DNA of 38,956 bases, taken from Trichodesmium sp. MAG_R04. Its GTDB lineage: Bacteria; Cyanobacteriota; Cyanobacteriia; Cyanobacteriales; Microcoleaceae. The stretch covers positions 1 through 38,956 of the forward strand of contig JAKQYG010000001.1 in NCBI GenBank assembly GCA_023356515.1, written 5' to 3'. Every line of letters begins with the position of its first letter. The first letter of the stretch is position 1. Made by a program: the position numbers and the translations under genes. Below are positions 24,938 to 33,183 of the stretch, one piece after another. A model generated the notes under the pieces. It had not been told where the DNA came from. It searched no databases and saw only the letters and a list, made by a program, of their open reading frames with translations.

Positions 24938-27610
24938 TTAGTTTTTGTCCTTAGCCGTTAGCTTTTCCTTTTCAATTTTTTTGAGAATATTAAATATTTT
25001 TTTATAGATAATTTGCCAATTAACTTTATAATTTCTATAAACTCCTCGCTGTAATTGTGTAACCTCTTGGTGATTTAAAAACCTTGGCTCAATACCAGAT
25101 TCTTTCACTGCCGACCAAAAACATTGTTGTCCCAAATGAGCGTGATCGCCATGAGCTACACCTGGTTTATCTGTTAACCATGATGTTATTACTAATCCAG
25201 AACCTACTACTGCAATATAAGCATCAATATACCTAGCCCAAACTATACTTTCATATAATTTAATGTCTAAAGTAATATTGTAAAAACTTACCTTTGATTT
25301 AGTTTGTTCGATTATACTTTTTACAATATCACTCGCATCTGGAGTCCCATCAAAAACAACTGCCATACTTAAATGATAAAATTCCTCCCTCAACTTATCA
25401 ATAATTTTTGCATAATTTTTATCCTGTTCCTGCCAAATTTTATTATGACTTCTCACATTTATCCAAAGAAGTAAATTGTAATTTTCTTTGACTTTTTTTA
25501 CTTCTTCTATAAACTCTTGATCACATAGATTGTATGCAGCTTGAGCAATTCTATTCCCAACATTTTGTTTGATAAAATTATCTGTTATTCTCAGGCAGAA
25601 AAAATTATTTTTCAGCATAAACCTAAATTGCTCTTCTTCCGACATTTCCGAAATATCTAAAATTTTCTTTTCTGGGATTTCTGGAAAAATAGATAATAAG
25701 TTTAGGTATTGACTCTTACCACCACAAAAATAATCTATTTTTTCTAATAAATTTTGTTCATACAAGTAGTATATACCTGTAATATCTTGCCAGAAAAAAT
25801 GTCCTAGGTTTCCAATAGTACCATATAGTTCTACTAATGACCTATTAAAATTTCTGAGATAATTTTGAACATATTTCCAATTACTAACTACATAACTTTG
25901 AAATTTATAAATTTGATGGTCAATATTTTTAACTGCTTTCCCAAAAGCAATACATACATTCAGTTTAGGAATGTATAAAGCTGCTTTTGAACCAATAAAA
26001 TCATTCACTATAATATAAAACACTTCTTCCCCTTGAAATCGATATATAAGACTCCATTTTCCCAGATAAAAGGAAGTATTAGACCTAACAATTCGACCAC
26101 TTAGAGGGCAAACAGTATACATATATCCAAATTCAACAAGACTTTGGGTAAACTCAACTGCCTGATATTTGTAACCTGCTCTTTTCTTTTTGAGATGGCA
26201 TTTTTTGACATTATTTGTTCTTGTTTTGAGTCTTTCATTACTACTCTCAGAACAGTTTATGTAAATATTTTCTAAATAATGATTTTCTAATCTGATCAAT
26301 TTGACATATTCTAATAAAATCCCACAATTTTCGAGAAAATCTAGATCCTCTGGATGCAATTCATCTATTGCCAAAAATTTTAAATATTTTTGATGAAAAT
26401 AATTTTGAACTTTTCCAGATTCTAATTCTTGAGTATCTAGCTCTATCTGGAGATTAAAATCTTCAGAATTAGTTTGATGCCAACTATCCCATATATATTC
26501 GTATATTGAATTAGTAACACTTTCATGTTGTGATAGCTTCAGATTTTTAGGAAACTGTGGTTTAGGTAAATCTTTAAAAAAGGTAACCGCTTCGGAAATT
26601 AATCCTGCCTGAGAAAGATGAATACTAAACTGATAATAAAACTCTAAATTCTGGATATCTTTCTGAAAAACTCGATGATAACAATCAATAACTTCCTTTA
26701 ATTTTCCATTTTTTACCAAAGACTCCCCCAACAATAAGTGGCTAGGAACTTTATTCTTTTTATAAAGTTTTTTCTCCAGAGATAAAGTTTCTTCATACCA
26801 TGAGAATGCTGCTTCCCAATCTTGTTTGTATATTAAAAACATCCCTAATTCGTAGTGGTTTAAATGTTTAGGATAATGTTCTAGTAGACTTTGTTGCGGC
26901 TGTATAGCTAGGGAATCTATTTTGCTGACAAATTGAGATTCTCTAGGTAACTTTTCTTGCTCTTCATTCTTGAGTTCTAAATTATACTCAAACAACTCGA
27001 TAGTTTTCCCAAATTCTTCATATACAATATCTCTTGTTTCTACATCATAGTAATCTGCATAATTCACTTGCCTAGACTTGTTTTTTAGTGGTAATTTACC
27101 TATAATTCCTAGTTCTTTTTGGAGCTTTAGGAAATCCTCATTCAAAAACTCAAATCTTAAAATCTTATCTACACGGAGAATCTGATGATCGTCTACCAAC
27201 CAATTCAACTGGTTTCCATGCCATTTGTGATATCCTTTTCTTTTGACATATACTTCTTTAACCCAGTCTTTAAAATCTAGTTTCATTGCTAATTCACAAG
27301 TAGCTTTAGGTGCTAAAAATCCTTTATATCCAGGATACTGATTTCTAAGTTGAGCCACAGACATATATAACGGTTTCCTTAAATGTTCATAAAAAGAAAC
27401 CACCTGGTGGAAAGGATTTCTGACTATACTAAACGTGGTGAAATGATTTATCTTTTCCTCCATTACATATAATGCTTTTTTTAAATAATCATGTTTTCCA
27501 AGAAACTGAACACTTCGGTTTAAATCTGATGTTAATAGTTCTGTGATGCTTTCAACAGCACATTTGGGGATATGAATGAATAAGTATGAATTTTTAAAAT
27601 TGATGATCAT
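24938..27610 (-). CDS. Sulfotransferase-like domain + TPR + putative GT61-like domain
   Basis: 890 residues, start ATG at 27610. Residues about 8-220 resemble Sulfotransfer_2: FIHIPKCAVESITELL (14-22 is the expected phosphosulfate loop), FSIVRNPFHQVVSFYEHL (3'-phosphate-binding Arg and Ser present) and a partner segment with WHGNQLNWLVDD and VDKILRFEFLNEDF. The loop is unusual: IPKCAVESI replaces the usual IPKtAGTSI, so catalysis is uncertain. Residues about 250-360 are TPR-like. Residues about 370-880 are homologous to the C-terminal half of the 10974-13829 product: VEFGYMYTVCPLSGRIVRSN, GHFFWQDITGIYYLYE, LLLWINVRSHNKIW, YIDAYIAVVGSGLVITSWL and KPGVAHGDHAHLGQQCFWS. It is the first gene of a minus-strand operon with a STELLO-like gene and the TPR giant behind it. 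Confidence 0.8.
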   Translation of the reverse strand: MIINFKNSYLFIHIPKCAVESITELLTSDLNRSVQFLGKHDYLKKALYVMEEKINHFTTFSIVRNPFHQVVSFYEHLRKPLYMSVAQLRNQYPGYKGFLAPKATCELAMKLDFKDWVKEVYVKRKGYHKWHGNQLNWLVDDHQILRVDKILRFEFLNEDFLKLQKELGIIGKLPLKNKSRQVNYADYYDVETRDIVYEEFGKTIELFEYNLELKNEEQEKLPRESQFVSKIDSLAIQPQQSLLEHYPKHLNHYELGMFLIYKQDWEAAFSWYEETLSLEKKLYKKNKVPSHLLLGESLVKNGKLKEVIDCYHRVFQKDIQNLEFYYQFSIHLSQAGLISEAVTFFKDLPKPQFPKNLKLSQHESVTNSIYEYIWDSWHQTNSEDFNLQIELDTQELESGKVQNYFHQKYLKFLAIDELHPEDLDFLENCGILLEYVKLIRLENHYLENIYINCSESSNERLKTRTNNVKKCHLKKKRAGYKYQAVEFTQSLVEFGYMYTVCPLSGRIVRSNTSFYLGKWSLIYRFQGEEVFYIIVNDFIGSKAALYIPKLNVCIAFGKAVKNIDHQIYKFQSYVVSNWKYVQNYLRNFNRSLVELYGTIGNLGHFFWQDITGIYYLYEQNLLEKIDYFCGGKSQYLNLLSIFPEIPEKKILDISEMSEEEQFRFMLKNNFFCLRITDNFIKQNVGNRIAQAAYNLCDQEFIEEVKKVKENYNLLLWINVRSHNKIWQEQDKNYAKIIDKLREEFYHLSMAVVFDGTPDASDIVKSIIEQTKSKVSFYNITLDIKLYESIVWARYIDAYIAVVGSGLVITSWLTDKPGVAHGDHAHLGQQCFWSAVKESGIEPRFLNHQEVTQLQRGVYRNYKVNWQIIYKKIFNILKKIEKEKLTAKDKN

Positions 27611-27781
27611 ATTTGTAAAGTCAAAAGTTATCTATAACCCAAAAATCAGGTCTCTCATTTAATTGGACAAAAGCCGCCAGGGAGCCATAAAACAGGATCA
27701 AGTGTGGACTTGCAAAGGCTTTTAACTCAAAAAGGTATAAATCCAGGTGAGAGCATTGCTTTGAGCTATTTTCATAACATC

Positions 27782-27821
27782 CACGTAATTCTTTTGTCTA
27801 ACACGTAATTCCCTTGTCTAA
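27782..27821. repeat. 20-bp tandem direct repeat
   Basis: CACGTAATTCTTTTGTCTAA (27782-27801) is followed directly by CACGTAATTCCCTTGTCTAA (27802-27821), with two mismatches. It abuts the transposase fragment. Confidence 0.75.
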
Positions 27822-27971
27822 GCTGACTTTGAGCAATGACCCCAAAAAGGCCGAATTAATCGGTTATTTTTGGTCAGGAAAAGTCCGTAAAACGATTATT
27901 GGCTTAAATTTAATCGCTTTATATTACAGTGACATTAATCGCAATTCAGTCCCAATTAATTACATAATATA
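27822..27971 (+). pseudogene. Fragment of an IS701/IS4-type transposase
   Basis: The plus frame reads AELIGYFWSGKVRKTIIGLN followed by LIALYYSDINRNSVPINYII. This matches the segment DYFWSGKHxRVVKGINLITLYYTD..SVPVN.RIY of cyanobacterial IS701/IS4-type transposases. Only about 45 residues remain. The 5' part is missing and the 3' side is cut exactly at the MITE end at 27972. Confidence 0.7.
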
Positions 27972-28063
27972 TCAGGACTTACGCAGTACCGCTATCTGTG
28001 GTCCACAAATCTGTCTTTTTCAAGATATTGCCACTATAATTAGTGCCTTTGCGTAAGTCCTGA
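27972..28063. mobile_element. 92-bp MITE with 14-bp perfect terminal inverted repeats
   Basis: TCAGGACTTACGCA (27972-27985) and TGCGTAAGTCCTGA (28050-28063) are exact inverted copies. ATA occurs directly on both sides (27969-27971 and 28064-28066) and may be the target duplication. The interior has no coding capacity. It sits inside the transposase fragment and 95 bp before the 28159 gene. Confidence 0.8.
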
Positions 28064-28158
28064 ATAATTTCAAAAATATTATTCATTTTTTTGCTACTGT
28101 ATATCAAATATAAATTATTAAATTCAAATCTAAAATAAAAAGGATTAATAATATCAAG

Positions 28159-30921
28159 ATGACTATTCCTAATTTTATCATCATAGGCGCTCAAAAGTGT
28201 GGTACAACTTCCTTGTATAACTATATGATTGAGCATCCACAAATTTTACCTGCAGCAAAAAAAGAATTGCATTTTTTTAACTGGGTTTCTAAAGCAGGAA
28301 ACAAAAGAAAAGCAGAGGGAGTAGATTGGTATTTATCTCAGTTTCCCACAATTCCTAGGGAGCAAAATTTAATAACTGGTGAAGCCACACCAGATTATTT
28401 AGTTGACCCGCATACTCCCCAGAGAATGTTTGATTTACTACCAGATGTTAAATTAATTGTACTTCTAAGAAATCCTATTGATAGAGCAGTATCTCATTAT
28501 CATCATAATCGAGGAATTAGTAAGAAACGAGAACCTTTACCTTTCAAGCAAGCGATTGAAAAAGAACCAGAAAGATTGAATACAGAAAAAGAAAAACTTA
28601 TCTCTGATGAAAATTATAGAAGTTTATTTCATAGAAACTATAGCTATTTGGAAAGAGGTATTTACATTGAACAATTAGAAAAATGGATGAGTATTTTTCC
28701 CAGAGAACAATTCTTAATTCTGAAAAGTGAAGATTTTTATGAAAATCCAGATATCATACTAAAAGAAGTATTTGAATTTTTAGGCTTGCCTAATTATCAA
28801 GTAACTAATAAAAAGAAGTATAATAAATTGTCTTATCAGCCAATGGATCCAAAAATCAGCTCAACTATTGCTCAATACTTTCAACCTTATAATCAAAGAC
28901 TAGAAGAATATTTAGGCATGAAATTTAATTGGGAAGATAGCACACATCAAGAAAAAGTTGAGTCGACAATTTTAGAAAAACCACAAAAACTTTATTTATC
29001 CTTAGAGTTAAAACTTAAGCAAAGGAAAGAATACCTAGATAACTACAAAAAAAGACTGGATAATCTAATTGCTAAGAATAATATTTCACCAGCTATACCT
29101 GTTGTAGGTCGGCCAGTTATTAATAACCACAACCAAGAATCAAAGGAAAGTGTAGTTAGTCCTAGGCTAGAATTACCAAAAATATTTGTTGAAAAGTATG
29201 ATCAGATTATTGATGAAATTTATAATGAATTATTTTGGGGATATGAAATCAGAGAAATTCAGGGAAACACTAACAACCAAGATACTATTAATATTTCTGG
29301 ATGGGCATTGGGAAAAAAGTGTCCTGTAGTTGCTATAGAAATAGTGGAATTGAGTAGCATACGGAAAAAGGTATCTGTTAATCAGCTATGCCCTGATATA
29401 GCTAAACGTTATCCAGAAAAACTCCAAGTAAAAGAAATTGGTTTTAATATAGATTTCCCAGTAAATAAATTACCACCTAAATTTCACTGGCTATTCCAAG
29501 CAGTATTTGCTGATGAAACTCGGATGCCAATAGGTTGTATAGGAAGAAATAATAATAAGTCACTAAATATTCACAAAACTCCTCTATTGACACAAAAAGC
29601 TATTGAATTTTTAGAAAAATTTTTCCAGCAGAAACCTAATGCTAAAGTATTAGAATTTGGCAGTGGTAGTTCTACTATATGGCTTTCTAAACTAACAAAA
29701 AATCTGATTTCTATCGAGCATGATGCAAAGTGGTTTCAGCAGATAAAAAATTATATTCAGAAGCAGAAAAATTGCTATCCAGTAGATATTAAACTATTAC
29801 CAAGACCATATCATAGAATTTGTGAAAATTATCTTCAAGAATATTTCGATTTAATTATTGTAGATGGTCGCGATAGAATGAAATGCTTTGAAGCGTCAAT
29901 TAAACTTTTAAAACCAGGTGGAATATTGATGCTGGATGATGCACAAAGAGAAAGGTATAAACAAGCTCAAGATTTGTTAAGAAATTGGCAATTTACAAAA
30001 ACTGTTACCAAGGCTCGGCATACTTATTGGTGGCAAAAGCCGTTTCAAGAAACGACATTTGTGGATAAAACCAATCAACCCCCTAATCAAAGACCAACAT
30101 CTCAGGAATTTAAAGAAACAGTTATAGCTGGTGTGTCAATGGTGAAAGATGAAGAGGATATTATCTACTACACCTTAGCTGGAAATTATAGACAAGGGGT
30201 CAAAAAATTTGTAATGCTGGATCATATGTCCTCAGATGGAACGAGGGATGAGATTAGACGTTTCGCTGATGACTATCCAGAAGCAATGGTTTACCTGATT
30301 GAAGATAGAGGCCCTTTATTTCATAAGTTCAGGAAAATGTCTGCTGCTGCTGAATTTGCCCATAGAATGTGGGGAACAGAATGGATATTTCCATTTGATG
30401 CTGATGAAGTGATCTATTCATCAGACCAACCTCTACCAACTATCCTTGGTCAATTGGAGCCAACACAACTTTGTCTTGGTCTGCAACACAGGAACTATTT
30501 ACTTCGTTCATTCTACGATTTATCTGAAGTTAATCCTCTTAAAAGAATGACTTACAGAAAGAAAGAAGATACTTCTAGTCGTGGGGATTACAGCAAGGTT
30601 ATAGTTCGCTGGCGGTCAGGTATGGAAATTACTCAGGCGCATCACTTTGTCAAGTTTAAGGGTAAGAAGCTACCTGTGACAATACTTGGAAAAAATCATG
30701 GACTTATCCTCAGACAATATAGATACCGTTCTCGAGAACAGGTAAAACAAAAAATTATTAATGGAGGAAAAGCTTACGAGGCAACCCCAGATATGAAAGG
30801 TGATTTTTGGCAAAAAAAGTATATAGAGTATCAGGAAAAAGGAGAAAGATTTATTGATGAGTTCTATACTTCTGAGACTAATGGAAATTCAGATGCTATT
30901 TATGATCCAGCCTGGGTGTAA
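28159..30921 (+). CDS. Sulfotransferase + SAM methyltransferase + GT2-like glycosyltransferase fusion
   Basis: 920 residues, start ATG at 28159. Residues about 1-265 are a PAPS sulfotransferase (Sulfotransfer_1 type): FIIIGAQKCGTTSLYNYM is the 5'-phosphosulfate loop with the invariant Lys, LIVLLRNPIDRAVSHYHH the 3'-phosphate site, and YLERGIYIEQLEKW and FLILKSEDFYENP follow as usual. A Lys/Glu-rich helix (about 275-345) leads to a beta-rich domain (about 365-470, INISGWALGKKCP, EIGFNIDFPVNKLP). Residues about 475-640 are a methyltransferase: VLEFGSGSSTIWLSKL, ISIEHDAKW, FDLIIVDGRDRM and LKPGGILMLDDAQ. Residues about 650-920 are a GT2-like domain: GVSMVKDEEDIIYYTLAG, MLDHMSSDGT, FPFDADEVI (DADE as DxD) and QAHHFVKFKGKKLP. 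All three active sites look intact. One polypeptide could add, methylate and sulfate a sugar (inference). It is the first of four plus-strand genes. Confidence 0.92.
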   Translation: MTIPNFIIIGAQKCGTTSLYNYMIEHPQILPAAKKELHFFNWVSKAGNKRKAEGVDWYLSQFPTIPREQNLITGEATPDYLVDPHTPQRMFDLLPDVKLIVLLRNPIDRAVSHYHHNRGISKKREPLPFKQAIEKEPERLNTEKEKLISDENYRSLFHRNYSYLERGIYIEQLEKWMSIFPREQFLILKSEDFYENPDIILKEVFEFLGLPNYQVTNKKKYNKLSYQPMDPKISSTIAQYFQPYNQRLEEYLGMKFNWEDSTHQEKVESTILEKPQKLYLSLELKLKQRKEYLDNYKKRLDNLIAKNNISPAIPVVGRPVINNHNQESKESVVSPRLELPKIFVEKYDQIIDEIYNELFWGYEIREIQGNTNNQDTINISGWALGKKCPVVAIEIVELSSIRKKVSVNQLCPDIAKRYPEKLQVKEIGFNIDFPVNKLPPKFHWLFQAVFADETRMPIGCIGRNNNKSLNIHKTPLLTQKAIEFLEKFFQQKPNAKVLEFGSGSSTIWLSKLTKNLISIEHDAKWFQQIKNYIQKQKNCYPVDIKLLPRPYHRICENYLQEYFDLIIVDGRDRMKCFEASIKLLKPGGILMLDDAQRERYKQAQDLLRNWQFTKTVTKARHTYWWQKPFQETTFVDKTNQPPNQRPTSQEFKETVIAGVSMVKDEEDIIYYTLAGNYRQGVKKFVMLDHMSSDGTRDEIRRFADDYPEAMVYLIEDRGPLFHKFRKMSAAAEFAHRMWGTEWIFPFDADEVIYSSDQPLPTILGQLEPTQLCLGLQHRNYLLRSFYDLSEVNPLKRMTYRKKEDTSSRGDYSKVIVRWRSGMEITQAHHFVKFKGKKLPVTILGKNHGLILRQYRYRSREQVKQKIINGGKAYEATPDMKGDFWQKKYIEYQEKGERFIDEFYTSETNGNSDAIYDPAWV

Positions 30922-31113
30922 ATATTTGTTAGCTTAATATTATTTTCTGCTCAAAGATTTCTCTTTCAGCTTTGGGTCTTGATACTAGGCTAGGATAAAT
31001 TATTGGAGCAATATACAACTCTACAATAAGCGCTAGCCTAAATAACCTGAGTTCGGGATTAGCTGAAATCCTGATTATATCGTTTTTAAGTAGAATTTTG
31101 GAAACTTTTTTTA

Positions 31114-33126
31114 ATGAACAAAATCAAACAAAAGTGCAAATTAAGTATATGTTCAATTATGAAAAATGAAGGACCATATTTAAAAGAATGGCTAGAATTT
31201 CATAAGTTAGTTGGTGTACAAAGATTTTATTTATATAACAATCATAGCACTGATAATACTCTTGATATTGTGCGTCCATATCGAGAAAATAATGAAGTAG
31301 TTATACAAAATTGGCCTGTAAAAAATGGTCAACAAATGAAAGCATATAATCATTTCCTAGAAAAGTATAAAAATGAATCAGAATGGATAGCATTTATAGA
31401 TTTAGATGAATTTTTATTTCCCACAGAAAAAAATGATTTGAGAGAAGTACTAGAAGAGTTTTCTGATATTCCTGCTATTGGAGTAAATTGGTTGATTTTT
31501 GGCACATCAGGACATCAGAAAAAAACCCAAGGATTGCAAATAGAAAATTTTACTAGACGAGCTAAAGAAGATTTCCAGGCTAACCTCAATTTCAAATGTA
31601 TTGTACGCAGTGAGTTTACTCTTAAATGTACTACTCCTCATCATTTTGTCTATGTGAATGATGGAGTAGCAGTGAACGAAAATCATGAAAAATTATCGGC
31701 CAAAGTTTCTCCTTACCATTCGGTGAAAAAATTGAGGATTAACCATTATTTTACTCGCTCTATGGAAGAAAGTTTAAACAAGATTAAGAGGGGTAGAGCA
31801 ACTGTAAATCACAAGAGAAAAATAGGAGAAATTAAATATCATGATCGCAATGAAGTAGAAGATTTGACTATTCAAAGATATATTCCTCAACTTAAAAAAA
31901 TATTAGACACAATTGCCAAGGATAATAGTAATGTTTATTCTTATTTAGAAAAATCCAACTCATCCTCATCACTAACTATTGGAAACTTAGGTAAAGTCGA
32001 GACTGAAAATCAATACCTAAAATTAACAGGTTGGGTAGTTTCTCTAAATCTGATTCCTGTCAGTAGCTTTAAAGTTTGGATTGGAGGTCAAGAATATAGA
32101 GAATTTCAACAAACTCTAGGAATCGAAAGTCCAAGAATAAAAAAAGCTCACCCTAGGTTAAAAGGAGCAGCAAAGGCGAGATTTTATCTAGAAATACCTC
32201 TCAAGACAATACACATAGAAAACTCTCAAAACCTCCTAATTATTTTAATCCCTATTTTGGAAAACTCTGAAGGTTGTGTTTTGATTAATGTTTTTAATCC
32301 TGCTTTCATCCTTCCTTCTAAAGAATATATAGATCTAGTTAATAGAAATAGTTCTTTTAATTTTCAATCTAATCCTTTCAAATGGTTAGGATATTTAATT
32401 CAAAGAGCAGGTGCTCAACCTACAGACAGTATTCTTGATATTGGTTGTGGAATAGGTTACATTGCTTATGGTTTAGCTCATTACTTAACACCTACAGCTC
32501 GTTATGAAGGTATTGAATTTTCAGAAAAAATAATTGATTGGGCACAACAAGAAATTACTGCTAGAAAGCCTAACTTTAATTTTGAATGGCACAATATTTA
32601 TCATCCTATTTACAATGCTAAGGGAACTATACCTATGGGGGAATTTATATTCCCTTATCCACAAGCAAGTTTTGATTTGATTTGTATTAGCAATCTTTTT
32701 ACTTATTTATCTAGCATTGATGTGTGTCATTATTTACATCAAATTCAACGTGTTTTAAAAGTCGGAGGCAAGTGTTTATTTGCCTGTTTTTTAATTAATA
32801 ATGAATCTCAAAAATTAATTACTGCTGGCAAGAGTTCTCAGCATTTAGCCAATGAAATAGAAGGTGGTTTATGTTTATATCCAAAACTGCCAGAAAAAAC
32901 GATTGGTCTTCAAGAATCCCTACTAATCGATTGGATTAAAGAAAGTGGTTTAACTATTGTATCCAGATATGATGGTTCTTGGTGTGGGCGCAAATCTTTT
33001 ACTTATCAAGATTTGCTAATTGTAGAAAAAAAAATTGAACTTAAATCCAAGTTATCTAACCACAAGTTTTTCTTAGAAAAATCAAAGTTTAAATTACAAA
33101 AAATTCAGACAGAACTTGATTGCTAA
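31114..33126 (+). CDS. GT92/GT2-like glycosyltransferase + SGWV beta domain + methyltransferase
   Basis: 670 residues, start ATG at 31114. Residues about 10-265 are a GT92/Glyco_tranf_2_4 transferase: LSICSIMKNEGPYLKEWLEF, YLYNNHSTDNT and WIAFIDLDEFLFP (DLDE as DxD), then INHYFTRSMEES. Residues about 290-400 are a beta-rich domain with LKLTGWVVSLN, FKVWIGGQEYREF, ESPRIKKAHPRLKGAAKARF and LIILIPILENSEG. Residues about 410-655 are a methyltransferase: ILDIGCGIGYIAYGLAHYL, YEGIEFSEKIIDWAQQEI, FDLICISNLFTYLSS and LKVGGKCLFACFL. Residues 400-650 are homologous along their whole length to the 33184-35061 product. About 192 bp separate it from the previous gene and 57 bp from the next, so cotranscription with the next is likely. 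The last 25 residues are a basic helix. Confidence 0.9.
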   Translation: MNKIKQKCKLSICSIMKNEGPYLKEWLEFHKLVGVQRFYLYNNHSTDNTLDIVRPYRENNEVVIQNWPVKNGQQMKAYNHFLEKYKNESEWIAFIDLDEFLFPTEKNDLREVLEEFSDIPAIGVNWLIFGTSGHQKKTQGLQIENFTRRAKEDFQANLNFKCIVRSEFTLKCTTPHHFVYVNDGVAVNENHEKLSAKVSPYHSVKKLRINHYFTRSMEESLNKIKRGRATVNHKRKIGEIKYHDRNEVEDLTIQRYIPQLKKILDTIAKDNSNVYSYLEKSNSSSSLTIGNLGKVETENQYLKLTGWVVSLNLIPVSSFKVWIGGQEYREFQQTLGIESPRIKKAHPRLKGAAKARFYLEIPLKTIHIENSQNLLIILIPILENSEGCVLINVFNPAFILPSKEYIDLVNRNSSFNFQSNPFKWLGYLIQRAGAQPTDSILDIGCGIGYIAYGLAHYLTPTARYEGIEFSEKIIDWAQQEITARKPNFNFEWHNIYHPIYNAKGTIPMGEFIFPYPQASFDLICISNLFTYLSSIDVCHYLHQIQRVLKVGGKCLFACFLINNESQKLITAGKSSQHLANEIEGGLCLYPKLPEKTIGLQESLLIDWIKESGLTIVSRYDGSWCGRKSFTYQDLLIVEKKIELKSKLSNHKFFLEKSKFKLQKIQTELDC

Positions 33127-33183
33127 AAATATCAAATAAAGCAAATTTAGGCACAATATCATTCTTCAATATTTAACATAAAA

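Larger units (their letters stand above)
27611..28158. other. Divergent intergenic region with transposon debris (548 bp)
   Basis: Lies between two divergent glycan genes, so both promoters should be here. It holds a 20-bp tandem repeat (27782-27821), a transposase fragment (27822-27971) and a 92-bp MITE (27972-28063). The 95 bp left for the 28159 promoter are AT-rich; no core promoter was resolved. Confidence 0.5.

Noticed and set aside
27979..28242. Minus-strand 87-codon frame across the MITE and the sulfotransferase start
   Set aside because: It spans a MITE end, intergenic DNA and the strong 28159 gene in antisense; a chance frame.
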